64,000 bases of DNA. Source: Rotaria macrura. Its lineage: Eukaryota; Rotifera; Eurotatoria; Philodinida; Philodinidae. This document shows positions 25,553-38,974 of this stretch, in pieces. The notes beneath the pieces were generated by a model, which saw only the letters and a list, made by a program, of their open reading frames with translations, was not told the origin of the DNA and did not search any database. The stretch covers positions 5,797-69,796 of the forward strand of contig OENT01000344.1 of NCBI GenBank assembly GCA_900239685.1, written 5' to 3'. How positions within the stretch are numbered: the stretch's first letter is position 1; every line of letters begins with the position of its first letter. The position numbers and the translations under genes were made by a program.

Positions 25553-28500
25553 ATGTTTCAACTTTTAATTTTTATTAACTTTTTATCAATGGTTTTATCA
25601 ATACCAAAAGAGTCGATACATATTATTGAAGATCTTCCCATTGGCACATCCATATACACATTTATAACAGATGGTTGTAAAACAGAAAATAGTACTGGTA
25701 CATATCGTTTTGTTGATAGTCAAAAAAATTCCAATGATTTTTTTCTTATTGATCCATACACGGGACGTGTTATGACAAAAAAATTAATTGATCGTGATGA
25801 TTTTTGTCTTCGCCGTATGTGTTCCTGTGCAAAATGCGAAATTATTCTTGAAGTTATATGTGTAAATATGGGACAAATTTATTTCAATGATTTATCTATT
25901 ATTATTGATGATCGAAATGATCATGCACCTGAATTTTCTAAATCTTCAATAACAATTGATGTTTTAGAAAATGTACCTATCGGTTATTTAATACCACTTG
26001 ACGTAGCTATTGATCTTGACTATGGCATAAATTCTATTCAAGGTTACACACTTATTGAAGAAAATTCAACAATGAAAAGTTCAATGAACAAAATATCACA
26101 AGCATTTCAATTAGAATATTCGAAAAAGAATGATCTACTTGCATTACGTCTTATGAAAATACTCGATAGAGAATTGTGTGATTCATTAAAATATACTATA
26201 CAAACTTATGATGGTGGACAACCACAATCGCTTACAAGTAAACTTAATATTCGAATTAATATTCTTGATGTTAATGATATGTCACCTGTATTTGATCGTT
26301 CCGATATACGTGTAATTTTAAGTGAATCAACATCAATCGGTTCACTTGTGGCACGTGTACATGCAATCGATGGTGATACTGGTCTGAATGGTCTTGTTCA
26401 TTATACAATGGTTTCATTGGATCCATCAGTGAACGGAACATTTATTTTATCAAAAGAATCTGGAGAAATATATCTTGGAAAAAAACTAGATTACGAAAAG
26501 GAAAAAGGCTTTCGCATGAAAATCAAAGCACAAGATAATGGACCACAACAAGGTTCAATCCCAGCATTTGCCACAGTTGATATTGACATTAAAGATGAAA
26601 ATGATAATCATCCATTAATAACACCAACATTTAATGATGATTCCATATCCGGCGTGGAACATATAATAAATACTAGTATTATACGTATCCGTGAAAATAC
26701 TCCAAATGGAACGTTTCTAGTAAGTCATTTTGTTGACATATTATGCCATTCAATTATATGATTCCATACATCATGTACTTAATTTCCGGTCGTGTGCATG
26801 ATAAGATAGAGTTCTAGTTTTCTTATTTTACCTTCGACCTTCGTTGAAAGTTAATCTGTCACCCTGTGATAGAATTCCCAACAGATATATATGTATTTAT
26901 ATCTATATGTCTATGCGTGTTTGCATGTTTCATCTCCACCCTTTGACGAGTTCGCTTCTTCTTTTTATGCTATTGAAAAAAAACTAATCCTCGGGAAACA
27001 AAATTAATTATATTTAGCTATTTTACTGCTATCTCCTTCTTTTTTTTTGTATTAGGGTCATATCTCAATCAGTGATCTTGATCAAGAGGACAATGGTCGA
27101 GTGAGTTGGTCGCTCGAGAGCAATGGGACTATAAATATCAAAGAACTATTGAATAATGAAGCTTTTCTTATGTTTACACAACGGATATTCGACCGTGAAG
27201 AACAGTCACGCTATGAGATTTTTCTTAAAGCTCATGATCATGGTATTCCGTCACTTTCAAATACATTAAATTTCTCTTTAATTATTCTTGATGAAAATGA
27301 TAATGCACCAAAATTCGATAAAGAATTTTATACAATTAATATATCTGAAACAATTCCGATCAACACAAACATTTTACATTTTTATGCTATCGATAATGAT
27401 GAAGAAAACACAATTAACAGTCAAATTGAATATCAATTTCTAAATGACACAAATCAAACAGTTTTCTCATTGAATTCAATTACTGGCGAATTATATTTAA
27501 TCGGTAAATTAGATCGTGAGGAAACATCGTTTTATGAATTCGATATAATCGCATTCGATCATGGTCAACCACAATCGTTATCATCCATAGTTCATTGTAC
27601 TATATATATAATAGATATGAATGATAACTGTCCAATATTTGATTTACCTGAATATCATTTTGAAATAGCTGAAACATGGCCGGATCATACACCAATAGGT
27701 CATGTTCATGCTACGGATGCTGATGAATATTACAATGATTTATATTATACATTGGTCAGTGATGAATCAGTTATGTTAGATCAATGGCCATTCGGATTAA
27801 CTCTGAATGGAACAATATATCTCAAACGAACTTCTCTTGGTAAGATTTTTCTGTTGCATAATTATTATAGATAAAGTTTCAAAAAAGAAAATAAAACAAT
27901 CATTCTCTATAGGTATTGATTATGAACATCGTTCAACGTATGATTTTTTGATTATGGCTATTGATAATGGGGGTCTAAATACAAGTGTACCTGTATCAAT
28001 ACATATTCTTAATCGTAATGATTTTTGTCCTCAGTTAGTAAACAATCCACTGGCATTATTTTTCAATAAAGATCTTTGGTTCGATAATTCGACTGAAAGC
28101 TTGAATCAATATCATTTCGATATATACGATGGTGATAATGATTCGTGTTTACTTGAATTACTTAATTTTAATGATATATTCCGTATGGAACATATTCAAC
28201 ATAATAAATTTTTACTATTTGCACATGTATTACCTGAACGAGAATTCTACGTATTACAATTGCGTTTACATGATTTAGTTAATGATCATGATCAACCATG
28301 TATTCAAACTATTCAATTAGCTTTAGCTGTTGGTACAAATGACACCAATCAAACATTGATATTGGATACGGCACGCGAATATTTAGAAGCTCTTCATTTA
28401 ACGTCAAGACGTGCACATTCCTATTTTGATTTGACATTACTCAATGTTATACTACTTTTCGTTTTACTTTCAATAGCAATTATCATAGCATTAGTTGCTA

Positions 28501-30202
28501 TAAAATTAGTTTTTCTTTCGTCATCATCATCATCATCATTATCATCATCATCGTCATCAGCATCATCATCATCTTTACGTCATCGACGTATTCGTCAAAA
28601 ACGGAAATTACGAAGTAATAGAAATGGAAATACAACTGGTGGAACACTTTATCGTCTTCAAGGTCCAACTGAAACTCAATTACCATTACTTGAACATGGA
28701 CCAGGTGAATATTCTTTAACGTCATCATTGATTGACGGCAATATTAAAATAGTTCAAGATGAAAATATTAATCATGCAATAGACAATGATGTACATGCCA
28801 ATGAACAAAAGCAGGTAAGACAAAAAAAGAAAAACTATCAAAAAGGATAAAAAAGAAACTTGTCAACTTAATAAGAACAGATGGTGTCAGGAGAAAAAAA
28901 AACGTACGAATTGACGTTAATTCCGTCTCCATATGTTACCCCTCGCTGTGACATTCTTTATTCATTGTTCACTGGTTCGGTGACTCGTGCCAATATCACC
29001 ATTCTTACTATTGTTGATAGAAGAACAACGATGCGAACATTGTTCGTTGTCGTTTGGCACATTTTATAATTAAAAATGCATTCAAATAATGTCTCCGTTG
29101 ACGTATGAGAGATGAAAAACGATAACGAAGCGAAGATGATGAGAAAGGGACAATGACTAAGAACGAATTGCTCTCTTGTCTGTCAAGTGTGAACGAGTAT
29201 TAACGTAGAGAGAATGTACTACATAAATTTGATTATCTATTTAATGTCACCAAGCGACAAGTATTTCGCTTTGGGCAACTCGAACAATTAAATTTACATG
29301 TAATCGCGACAAATACATTGAATGCACGTTCAATATTCAATGGAAACAAGCGATTTTATTGGTGCCACGTTGCCCTTGAAATGTATTTATCCATGCCATG
29401 AATCGACTAAGCCTTTTTTCGATACTTTACCATATATAATCATGTATATGTACGTATAAATATATGAGTACGTGCACGATGACGCAAAGTACATGAAATC
29501 TTGAGTAGTATTTTATTTCATATAATCCTTTCTGATTAACAAACATAACATGACAGATCATGAAGATACATTTGAGAGTGTAATTAATAACAAACAAAAT
29601 GACAGTTGAATAGATTGATCGTGATAGAAATTTTTAAAGATACGACATATGTATATAGTTTCATTTTTTGTCCTTCTAGCATCTTCTTAGTCAATTTAAT
29701 CAAGTGCCATCATCAATAGTAAGAAATTCAAATGAATTTAAAACATTTTCATTGAAATCTAACAATAATCCTTATGAAGTTATTGGATTCATTCATTCTG
29801 CTGAACGTAAGCTTATTAACAATTTTACTAAAAATCATGGTTACATATTGCTTCCTTCTAGAGCATTCCTCCTCCTCCTCCTCCTCTTCATCATCATCAT
29901 CCGACAATCGAGTTCGAGATAGTGGATATGAAACAACAGTATCAAGTATGGAGCAACAACAACATATCCTTTCACCTCCAAGTCCAACGAATATTACTCT
30001 TTCGTCTGATGGTCAATTGATCACTGTAACTTATTTTTCTTCTCCAATACAATCTCATACTGATTCATCATTATCATCATCAAATGCTATTCCACGGACC
30101 TTGAAAACATTTTCTCAAATGCCTGTACCGAATGCTGCAGGCAATGAATCATCAATGATAATGAATGCTCGTCTTGCTGAACAGGAAATAATCGAAGTCT
30201 GA
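25553..30202 (+). CDS. Protocadherin-like cell-adhesion protein
   Basis: Five exons, 25553-26719, 27056-27839, 27913-28814, 29680-29806 and 29862-30202, give about 1106 aa. Introns of 336, 73, 865 and 55 bp all have GT..AG ends and matching phases. A signal peptide (1-17) leads into six or seven cadherin repeats. Their Ca-binding linkers are DDRNDHAPEF (119-128), DVNDMSPVF (239-247), DENDNHP (348-354), DENDNAPKF (about 468-476), DMNDNCPIF (576-584) and the degenerate NRNDFCPQL (684-692). LDRE-type motifs occur inside the repeats. Cys85-Cys95 after LIDRDD resembles the cysteine loop of protocadherin EC1. One TM helix (about 826-852) is followed directly by a Ser tract. The short tail has a second Ser run and ends EIIEV; it has no catenin-binding region that I recognise. 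Role: calcium-dependent adhesion or recognition at the plasma membrane. ATG choice is supported by the signal peptide. Confidence 0.93.
28519..28575 (+). repeat. Coding (TCA)n microsatellite, poly-Ser
   Basis: Imperfect TCA repeats in frame within protocadherin exon 3, giving a Ser run immediately after the membrane helix. A second TCC/TCA run (about 29868-29901) opens exon 5. Both are likely length-variable. Confidence 0.9.
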
Positions 30203-30556
30203 TAATTGTCAGTTCTTCTGCTTCTTCTCTTCTTCTTCTTCTTCTTCTTGTTGTGTGTCAGTGTTTCACTCGTTTTCATTCTATCTATAAATGAATGAGT
30301 GTATGTACATGTATCTATATAGATATGTTCAATGATGAATATGACCTTCTTACAGTAACATACGCTCAATTAAACATCTCATCCTTCGATTTAGAATATC
30401 CGGAAGATAAAGAAAATATTGCCCTCGTTCATGATTACATAAATACATTTTTTTCGTCTTTTTCTTAATTAATATTCATCAAATAAGAAGTACTATATTA
30501 TAACATGAATTACACACACATAAAAGAAAAGAGAACATAGTACACTGATTAATAGA
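30203..30556. other. Convergent intergenic gap
   Basis: A 354-bp space between the stop codons of the plus-strand protocadherin and the minus-strand coiled-coil gene. It contains a (CTT)n tract at about 30217-30250 and must hold both 3' UTRs. No further gene. Confidence 0.8.
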
Positions 30557-33500
30557 TTATTTATCGAACGAAAAATATTTCATCAAATGAAAATGGAAGA
30601 TTAATGTGATAAAGAGAAAAAATACATGAAAAAGCCAATGATATCGACAAGATCTATGTGTTAATTGTTTACTATTATTCATATTGATACTATTGTGTGT
30701 TTGCTGAAAACACACATGACTTGATGTATGCATAACATATTGATTTTTCATATTCGATTGAATACGACGACGATTGTAATTGATGGATATTGGTTGACTA
30801 TTCAAGTTTTCATCAGCTAATACAACACCGGAATCATTGCGTGATTTACGGCCATTGTCAAAAGATTTTACACATGGTAATGACCGAGAACGTGATACTA
30901 GAAAATAGAATATGCTGAAACATATAACTTCAATGAAAATAACTTACAATGAAGATTATTACGGTTTAAAGGTTTCAATGAAGAGGAGATAGTTAATTCA
31001 GGCTAAATAATTTTCAATTCTTAGAAAGTCAAGAAATAAAAGATTTTTTACTTCTTTTGATTATACCTTTTCTTGTCGTTGCTCTGTTTGATTTGATGTT
31101 GGTAATAATCGCCGACGATTTCGTTTTTGTGTTGATGATTCTAAAATGTTCATGAAAAACGTGTATCGATCGTTCAGTTCTTAACTCTATTATGACTAAT
31201 CAACAACTTTCAATATATCATCGATCTAACTTGGAATCATTAGACATCAAACCATTGTCTCAGATGTAAAATCATTCAGAATCACACTGAAACATTGATA
31301 TTGCTTCAGTAAGATTTCAATCGGATGAAAATTAGACGATAGGTTGAGAAGTACACCGACGAACTCTATACTCAAGTCTGCAGACATACACCATAATTTT
31401 TTCATGAAATATTCAACAAATAAAACTATCAATGAACTTTCGTTCTTCAAATGACTGATAGAAAATTTGCTATTCAAATCGGTACTTTTTCTTACAAGAA
31501 AAAAGACGACATGTTTACTACTTTTGAAAAAATAACATCATCTATCTACAGAACGGCTCAAATAAAAACAACGGACAGTGTACTCCATCATGTTCTTCTT
31601 TTCTTAAAATCAAAAAAGGAATTTACCGATCACAATGAAATTGTAATAGAAGACGATTAGAAAAACGTCAAATTCAAGGAATCTATTGATTAATTCGAAT
31701 TATTCTAGAGAAGAAACTTGTCTTTCAACCAGAAAGATCTCACATATTTATCTTATTTCATCTATTCACAATTCTAGAAGAATAAAATTTGTTTACCTGT
31801 TAATTGTCGACGTTCGGTATTCAATTCTCTATGTAATAGAAAGTAAATCATTTCATTGTTCATATGGAAATTTTATATTTCATACTTGATTTTTTCAAGT
31901 AATTTTCGTTGATTTTTTTCTAAAAATGTATTTTTCATTCGCCATCTACTCGTCATGTTCTGCTGTTCAACAATTTGTCTTTCGAATGAACGAATCTGAA
32001 AATGAAATAAAAAAGTTAATTCGTCAAAATTTGTTTTTCAATCGGAGTTTAATACATTATCATCATTAATACGATTGATTCGACGTAAACGATCTAGTTC
32101 ATGTTCATATGCTTGAAGAATAGATACCAGACGATGTTGTTGATGTGGTGAACTGTGAAATGATTCGTCATTGTCAGATAGAAGACGTTTATCAACAAGA
32201 CGAAAGAAATCATCTAGTTCAGCTTGATAACATTGCTGTTGTTCTATTAATGAACGGGAAACGTTTGTTATGTTTCAATTTTTGAAGATATGATCAATGA
32301 CCTATAATGCTCTAGACTATGTATTACATACTAATCGAACACCGGGTAAAGGATTTGCATATGCAGAAATATCTGCGTTTAGAATATGCTATGATTCGAA
32401 CAAAAACGAATACAAAATAAATTTGCAAAACTCAACGAATCCTGGCACGAACTTGATGGAAGATTTAATCATCGTTATCTATGGATTAGAAGTGGTATGC
32501 CAGACAACTTTGATTTGTGCGCAGGTTTGTAACTTCGGGATTGAGAGTTATAGGAATATGGTTCGAGTTTAGAATCGACTAATTTTCATTCGAGCCTTCA
32601 TATTCTTGAGCTCCAAAAGAGATAAGTCTTTGTAAATAAGTAGGTACATTGTACCAATGTTGCCATATTGATTTTAGTGAATATCTATCAATGTCTAAGT
32701 TAGTTCATAAATACTTGATCTCAAACTGATGACAAGTAAGTTTTAGTGGCACTCGATTGGTTACTCATACTATAGTAATCGTACAAGTTTTCATTATTTA
32801 TTTCATTACCTCGACTAGCAATTAATAGTAATTGCAATTTACGAAATCTATGAAAGAAAAGAAAAGTATTCATTTTATAAAATTTAATTTTGTTGTTTCT
32901 ATTTACCGTGTATCAAAAATTTGAATATTGTCAAGAACACATTTTAGTGATGTTTTCATATGCATCAAACGCTTTTGTTCTTGATCAAACAGATGATCAA
33001 GATTCTGTCGTTCGAGAAAAATCTCATGGAAATCTTTCACTTCATTCATCTATTGAAACAAAACAAAATGATCTTAAATAATTCTATCATTAAAAGAAAA
33101 TTATCAACCATTTGATTAAGTAAAGATAATGACGATGAAAGTGTTGTTGTCTTTGCTAGCAATAGATCTAGTTCGATATCATGTGTTGTACCATTCAGAC
33201 ATTTTTTGATCGTTTCATAAGACATTGCTTCCTTAAAATAAATATGATTTTCCTTCTCCTATAAGAATTAGATCGATGTGTACGTGTCAGCATTCAAAGT
33301 GCAGTCAAGACCAATCAGTGTGAAATGAATCGTGTTTTGAGAAAAAAATTTGATGTTAAAATTCACTCCTGTATACTTTAGTTCGACAAATTGACGACGA
33401 GAAGTAACCTTTTCCAAATAACAGAATGATCAGTTGATAAGTTTTATTGATATAGAGGCTATTATTGAAACAATGCTTGCGTGTAAGAATGTTCGAAATT

Positions 33501-36500
33501 TAACGAATTTCGTAGAAAGGTACATAGGATAAGAAGAAGATCTTTTCAAAATTGAAGATTCTTTCCATTGCTATTTCTTTCATGTGTTAGAAACATCTGT
33601 AGATGTTTGTATTTCTTGATAATGTCTTTGAACTCTGTAATCTATTGATTAGCTGTAACATGTGCGCTAATCCAAGTTTCAAGATTCATTTTCCTACTAG
33701 TCAAATACGTGACCAAATTCATATCGGAGATTGACACTTTCAGAGTGCTGTACACAATAAAAAAGGACGACTTTTTTTGTTTTTGCGCAACATGTTATTC
33801 ATCTATTTCTCAAATTCAAATAAATATATAAAATAACTGATACGAATCTCTATCAGATGAAAACGAGACTTCTCTTTGAAGACTAGAAGTAACATGATTG
33901 TAAAGAAAAAGAGTAATTTCATTGCATTAAATTGAAGAAGGATCTAAAAGCACTAACTTTCAAGTATGTCATCCATAAGAGTGCAAGGCTCTAAACGAAA
34001 CGAAGATAAGTACTTTGTCTATAATTCCCGTTCGCTACATCGTACACCCCATGAAAAAAAATAAAGTAAAATAACCTTTTAGTCATTTTTCAACAATTTT
34101 CAAAAGCAAGACCTTCTTATATTGTCCTATCTCATTATACGTACCATCTTGATCTAATTTGGTCGCAGAATCAATATTAAACGCTCATTCTCTTAGGAGC
34201 ACTTTCTTCTTCGGGGTTTTACTGCTGAAATATTGAGACCGATGAATCGTTCGTCGATGTAGAGAAAATATCACTTTTACAATCATGTATCTCTTAGTCG
34301 CTTAAAGTAGAATATAAGCTTTGACAAAAACTGTTAGAACAATTGATTGAATATTCTATGTACGATGCGTAATACATTTGGAAAAATATCAATGTCACAT
34401 ACTAGAGAATTAATTTCACTAAACAACGATGATTGACAACTTCCAGATTGATTATTGATATTTTCACAATTAGGTGTATCCTCACCATCCTTATCATAGA
34501 CTAGACATGGTAAAGATTCATCTAAATTATCAAATGATTGACTTGATGAAGCAGATATTATTCGAATTTCAGCTGCTTGAGTTCGAACTCTAAATATAAT
34601 TATAATAAAAATATTTCTTCATTCATAGTACTATTGTTCTACAAACGTTCGCAGTTGTTCACGAAGTGAGTCAGCATTTTGAACTAAGATATAATTCGAT
34701 TTAACGATCTCTTGCTTGGATAAAATAACTTCATCTAAATCATTTTTGAGACGATGTATTTGACTTTCATTCTAAAATATTATCAAGAGACAAGTATTAT
34801 GTAATCAGTTAAAGAAATATATTCTCTAGATTTATGTTAATTTACATCTTTTTGACGATGATTAGCTTCTTTCAATTGAATTTCAAGATATTGACGATTT
34901 TCCTATGAAAAATGAGCAATGAACATTATGAAACAGTTTCGATTTACATACTGTTTCATTGGTTAACTTTGTTTCTAGTTCATTGTATGCATCTCGCCAT
35001 TCTTCTTGTCGATCATGAGCTTGCTTGATCTTTGAAAACGAATAAGATATGAGATAAGAGCATTCGAAATGTTGATAATCAATATCGATATATATGTTGG
35101 GGGCAAAATTGGGATTCCAATTTTGACCGACAATTTTCTGGTCAATCTTGAGATTCTAATTTTATCCGGTCAAACTTGGAATCCCAATTTTGTCCGAAAA
35201 ATTCCTGGTCAATCTTGGGATCCTAATTTTGCCCGGTCAAAATTAGAATCCCAGTTTTGTTCGTTCAAATCTTAGATTTGACCAAATCCCAATTTCGCCC
35301 CCAATATATATATATATATAAGTATCATGCAAGAGTATTCGTCATTTTCCAATTATGATATTCGATATCGGATGTTACCCATACATTTTAGCATAGATTA
35401 AATTTCTTTAAAATGAAACGATTAAATACAAATTAGAAAATTGAAATAAGAAACTGATCAAGATTCATGATCTAGTTGCATATATGTGTATATTTGAAAA
35501 TTATACATAGCTATAGAAATGATGAGATGACACAAAGTTTCAACGGTCATGAGACAATGACACTGTATCAATCAGTTCCTAATTGATCATTCCTATGAAG
35601 TTACATATTTATTTTGTATTTAAATTTGGATGAACTTAGTTATAGAGATATCTATCTTCATGAACGTTACGTGGAGGCTGTTTTCGAAAAGTTTTTGCAT
35701 CAGATTTCTGTTATATTTTGCATTCAATTATGAAATGATCGACACGTATGAACATCCTGCTAAATTTCATGTTTTCTAATTATACATTGATAATTACTTT
35801 TTTTCGAAACGATCAAATCTTCGAATTTTAATCTCTAACTTTTCATGTATAAACTCGTACACTTGACTGAATTTCATACGATATTGTAGTAGTTGTGTGA
35901 AATAGTCTTTCAGATATATGCAATTATCAAGATATAATCTACTCCTCGACAACTAGTCTAGTTTTGATTTTTACAGATTAACAAATCAAAATTCAAAGAT
36001 ACAACATTTAAAAGAAAAACTTGGTTCTCTACGATGAGCTTTCAAAGAATAGATATTTGAAAGAGTCTCATCCTCACATGAATTCAGACTCTTTCGAGAT
36101 TTTTATAGAAATATTAGATTGCATCTATGAATAGAAAGAGAATCATTGAAACATGTAGCATATCTCTCTCCGCAACATTTATCGTTTTGTCGAACTATTT
36201 CTTCTTCGTCGGCATGATGTCAGGTAAGAAAATGAATCTGAAGATTCATGAAAAAAATAAGAAGAAGCACGAAAATCTCGTGGTTACTGAAAAATATTGA
36301 TAATTTTTTATGTTATCTCAATGTTTTCTAGGAGACATAAACATATGTACTAACACTTTTATTGCATTTGCTTGTGAAAGCACTATTTTTCGTCACCATC
36401 AATTATTTTTTCCCAATTCAATAAGCTGAAGTCAGGGGAAAAGTTTTAAACATATGATTCGATTGAAAGTAAAACTGTGATTTTTCTCTAATGATGTACA

Positions 36501-37276
36501 AGTGTACAAATATATATCAAAAGAAACGTGCTCACTTGTATTTCGAAATCAGCAATCGTCTCCGTTAATTCAAATTTTTCTTTTTCATTTTTAGTTAATT
36601 GACATCGTAGATCGCGACATTCATTTTCAAGTTTTTGTGTATGAACATGAAGATCAACGTTAGCAGAAGCATGATAAGACGAACGATCAAGCTCTTCTTC
36701 CAGGCTATAGAATAAAATTGAATGTATGAATCAGAAATCAAATTTCACATTTCGATTTAAGATGTATTAAAAGGCCTCAAGGGTATTAATAAAAACGAGC
36801 ATAATCAAAAGAAGAAAAATTTCACATTTTGATTTCAATTAAAACTTTTTCTATTTACATTCGTTTTTGTTTTAATAAAAGATCACGTTCATTCTGTATT
36901 TGAACTATATCATCATCTAATTGTCGATAATCATTTTCAAGTAATTGAATTCTTATTAACTGACGTCGATTAAGTTCACGTAATTCATTCTCTTGTATAA
37001 GGCATCTAAATAGAATACGAGTATATTTTTCAAACGAAATAGTTTGTTTTTTAGAAATTCAACTTTTCATGATCATGTTCATTATCGTAGACTAGCGTTT
37101 GTTTTAGTTCAGTCGTCGATCTACGTCGATTGATTGAAGCTATAACAATGATTTTGTATGCGAATAGTAAACTAAGATTTTCCCTACATAAAGTATCACA
37201 TACTGTAAATGCGCGGTGGTGGAATTCGACGGACAATAGAAGAAGGAGGAGGTGAAGGAACAGCAGCTGATGCCAT
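30557..37276 (-). CDS. Multi-exon coiled-coil protein with hydrophobic C-terminal tail
   Basis: I assembled 17 exons: 37276-37204, 37139-37064, 37005-36859, 36704-36536, 35029-34952, 34902-34846, 34771-34647, 34589-34403, 33231-33109, 33049-32907, 32847-32810, 32243-32056, 31995-31886, 31828-31797, 31140-31067, 31002-30948 and 30897-30557. They sum to 2016 nt (671 aa) with every phase consistent. The protein starts with a Pro-rich segment, then has heptad-like Glu/Leu/Arg/Gln-rich coiled coils (about 40-250 and 320-560). Between them is an acidic/Ser linker ending SSLFSEI (295-301). The basic tail ends in a hydrophobic stretch (646-664) and seven residues, suggesting a tail anchor. LFSE resembles the Spindly-box (L-F-x-E) of dynein-dynactin adaptors. 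That function is speculative, as no CC1-box (AAxxG) was found. Several donors are GTT-type (GTTGAA, GTTTGT, GTTGAT). Exon 14 has only 32 nt, but it is needed to keep frame. Family not recognised. Confidence 0.8.
35097..35304. mobile_element. MITE-like element with GGGGGC ends inside intron 4 of the coiled-coil gene
   Basis: This 208-bp unit is bounded by inverted repeats: left TTGGGGGCAAAATTGGGATT, right (complement) TTGGGGGCGAAATTGGGATT, which match at 19 of 20. Inside, the motif GGTCAAnCTTGGnATCC recurs at 35140, 35168, 35207 and 35235, alternating 28 and 39 bp apart, so a 67-bp unit is duplicated. TA repeats flank it on both sides and hide any target duplication. It lies in the 1506-bp intron between 36536 and 35029, which is long for this gene. 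Confidence 0.75.
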
Positions 37277-37851
37277 TTAAAGTTGCTGAAATGATCACAA
37301 AAAAAACAACTGACAGAAAAATTGACTTTTCTATAATAAATAAATAACTGATAATGATTGATGATTCAAGGATTTCTTTGAAAAGCCAGTATAAAACGAA
37401 CAAAGTACGCGTGTTCGTTGGATCATTCGAAAAACTTGTAGATTTTATTACATGATCACATGTATGCGACCTCTATCGTTCGCGTGCTATCAATCATAAA
37501 GCAGCATACCTCATTTTGAAATTTTATTTTTATTTCAAAAACAATAGTAATAAGAATAACAAGATATTCAACATACAGTTTTCTTATTATGAATTTAGAT
37601 GTATATTTTAGTTGATGTTTTTCTAAATAGAAGAGCAAAGGGTAAACAATTCCCTAGTATGATATCTTCTATACTCACTTCATTCATATACAGTATCACT
37701 TAATAAAATAGAAAAACATCAACTAAATAAATATTAGTACTACAAGCAGTTCAAATCATAAAGTTCATAGGTACCTATTTCTTGGTTTTCGCTACGTCTG
37801 TCGCTTTATTTTATCTTTGTGTTTATGCTCTCAAATGAACTATTACGTTTA
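37277..37851. other. Intergenic spacer between two minus-strand genes
   Basis: 575 bp between the coiled-coil gene start and the galactosyltransferase stop. Minus-strand AATAAA at 37805-37810, about 42 bp past the galactosyltransferase stop, is a candidate poly(A) signal. No ORF with protein character. Confidence 0.6.
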
Positions 37852-38974
37852 TCAATTTATATTAGCTTTGTCTTTTATAATTACATTCCAAGCCTCAAAA
37901 TATTCAGCCATAGCCGTTCTTGAACCAACATGTAATGATGATGTACAGAGAAACAAGTCGCTATTTTTCTCGAATGCATCTTTACATGCACCATTAGCTA
38001 ATTCATATGTAAAATTTTCGGCAGACGTCGCTAAATTAGAAATTCGAACTGACGCAGCATCTCGGAGAATACCAGTCATAAAGACATCACCTGGATAATC
38101 GATTTCTTCAATAAAATGTAGGGCATCAATCATACGATCAGCACCACTAGCAGTTACAATATAAAATAGACTCATTGCGTAGTCTACACGACTACTGGCT
38201 TGGGCCATAATGGCACCAATAAATTTTTGATAGATACCTAGGTTTACTAAATTTTCGGAACTAAACCAGCCAATAATGTATTGTTGATTAGCAATTGATT
38301 CGATTATGGGTAAGAGTTGATTAGCGATCAAGTTTACATTGAGAATAACGTCATCGTCTGTTTTAATGTAAAATGGTACGTGCGGCAGGTAACTGCGTAC
38401 CCATAACATGACAGATACTTCTTTATAGGCAGAAAATGAATACATATCAGGTATACTAACTTGAATAACATCATCGAAAACATTCTGTTCCGCAATTATG
38501 CGTTGGGTCATGAAGTCATCAATACCAACAAGAAAGAAGACTTTAATTCGTATTCTATCATTTCGATAGAATCGAAAAAATCCCCATGTGCGTCTTATAG
38601 CATCACGTATTTCAATGTTAGTTGCTTTGGATAAGACGAAAATGGGTACAATATTAGTTGGAAGTGAACTGAAGACTAGATAAGGAGAATTATTGAATTT
38701 AAATTTGGATATAACATCTGGTAACTTCTTGAGTGGGGCCAACGGTGGAAATGGAGTTATCAGTATCGGTGAAGGTAATGAAACGTTTGCATGAGATGAA
38801 TGATCTTCATCTAAATAAAACAATTCTAACATTAGAAATCAGCGTTTTAATTAACATCAAAATAATGAAAATTTTACCGCGTGATTGATAAAAAAGGGCT
38901 ATCAAAATGATGAAAGCTAGAAATACAGCCAATATTCTCTTCAACCGCCGACGTCCATAAATGCCTTCAAACAT
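37852..38974 (-). CDS. Beta-1,3-galactosyltransferase-like protein (GT31 family)
   Basis: Two exons, 38974-38878 and 38810-37852, are joined through a 67-bp intron (GTAAAA..TTTAG), giving 351 aa. I chose the ATG at 38974; the frame is open 26 codons further upstream, but only from a GTG. It is a type II Golgi protein: a short basic cytoplasmic tail, a membrane anchor at about 14-30, a stem, then the GT31 domain. Visible family motifs are IRRTWG (104-109), FLVG (125-128), the metal/UDP-sugar-binding TDDD (183-186) and a late GDVFMTG (273-279), where most relatives have EDVY.G. That Glu-to-Gly change and the absence of the usual YPPYCSGGGY segment mark it as divergent, so the sugar and acceptor cannot be named. 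A nearer acceptor at 38825 would shorten the intron to 52 bp and add five residues. Confidence 0.88.

Noticed and set aside
35097-35304. CRISPR-like direct repeats
   Set aside because: The repeated motif has alternating 28- and 39-bp spacing, is degenerate, and lies between terminal inverted repeats in an intron of an animal gene.
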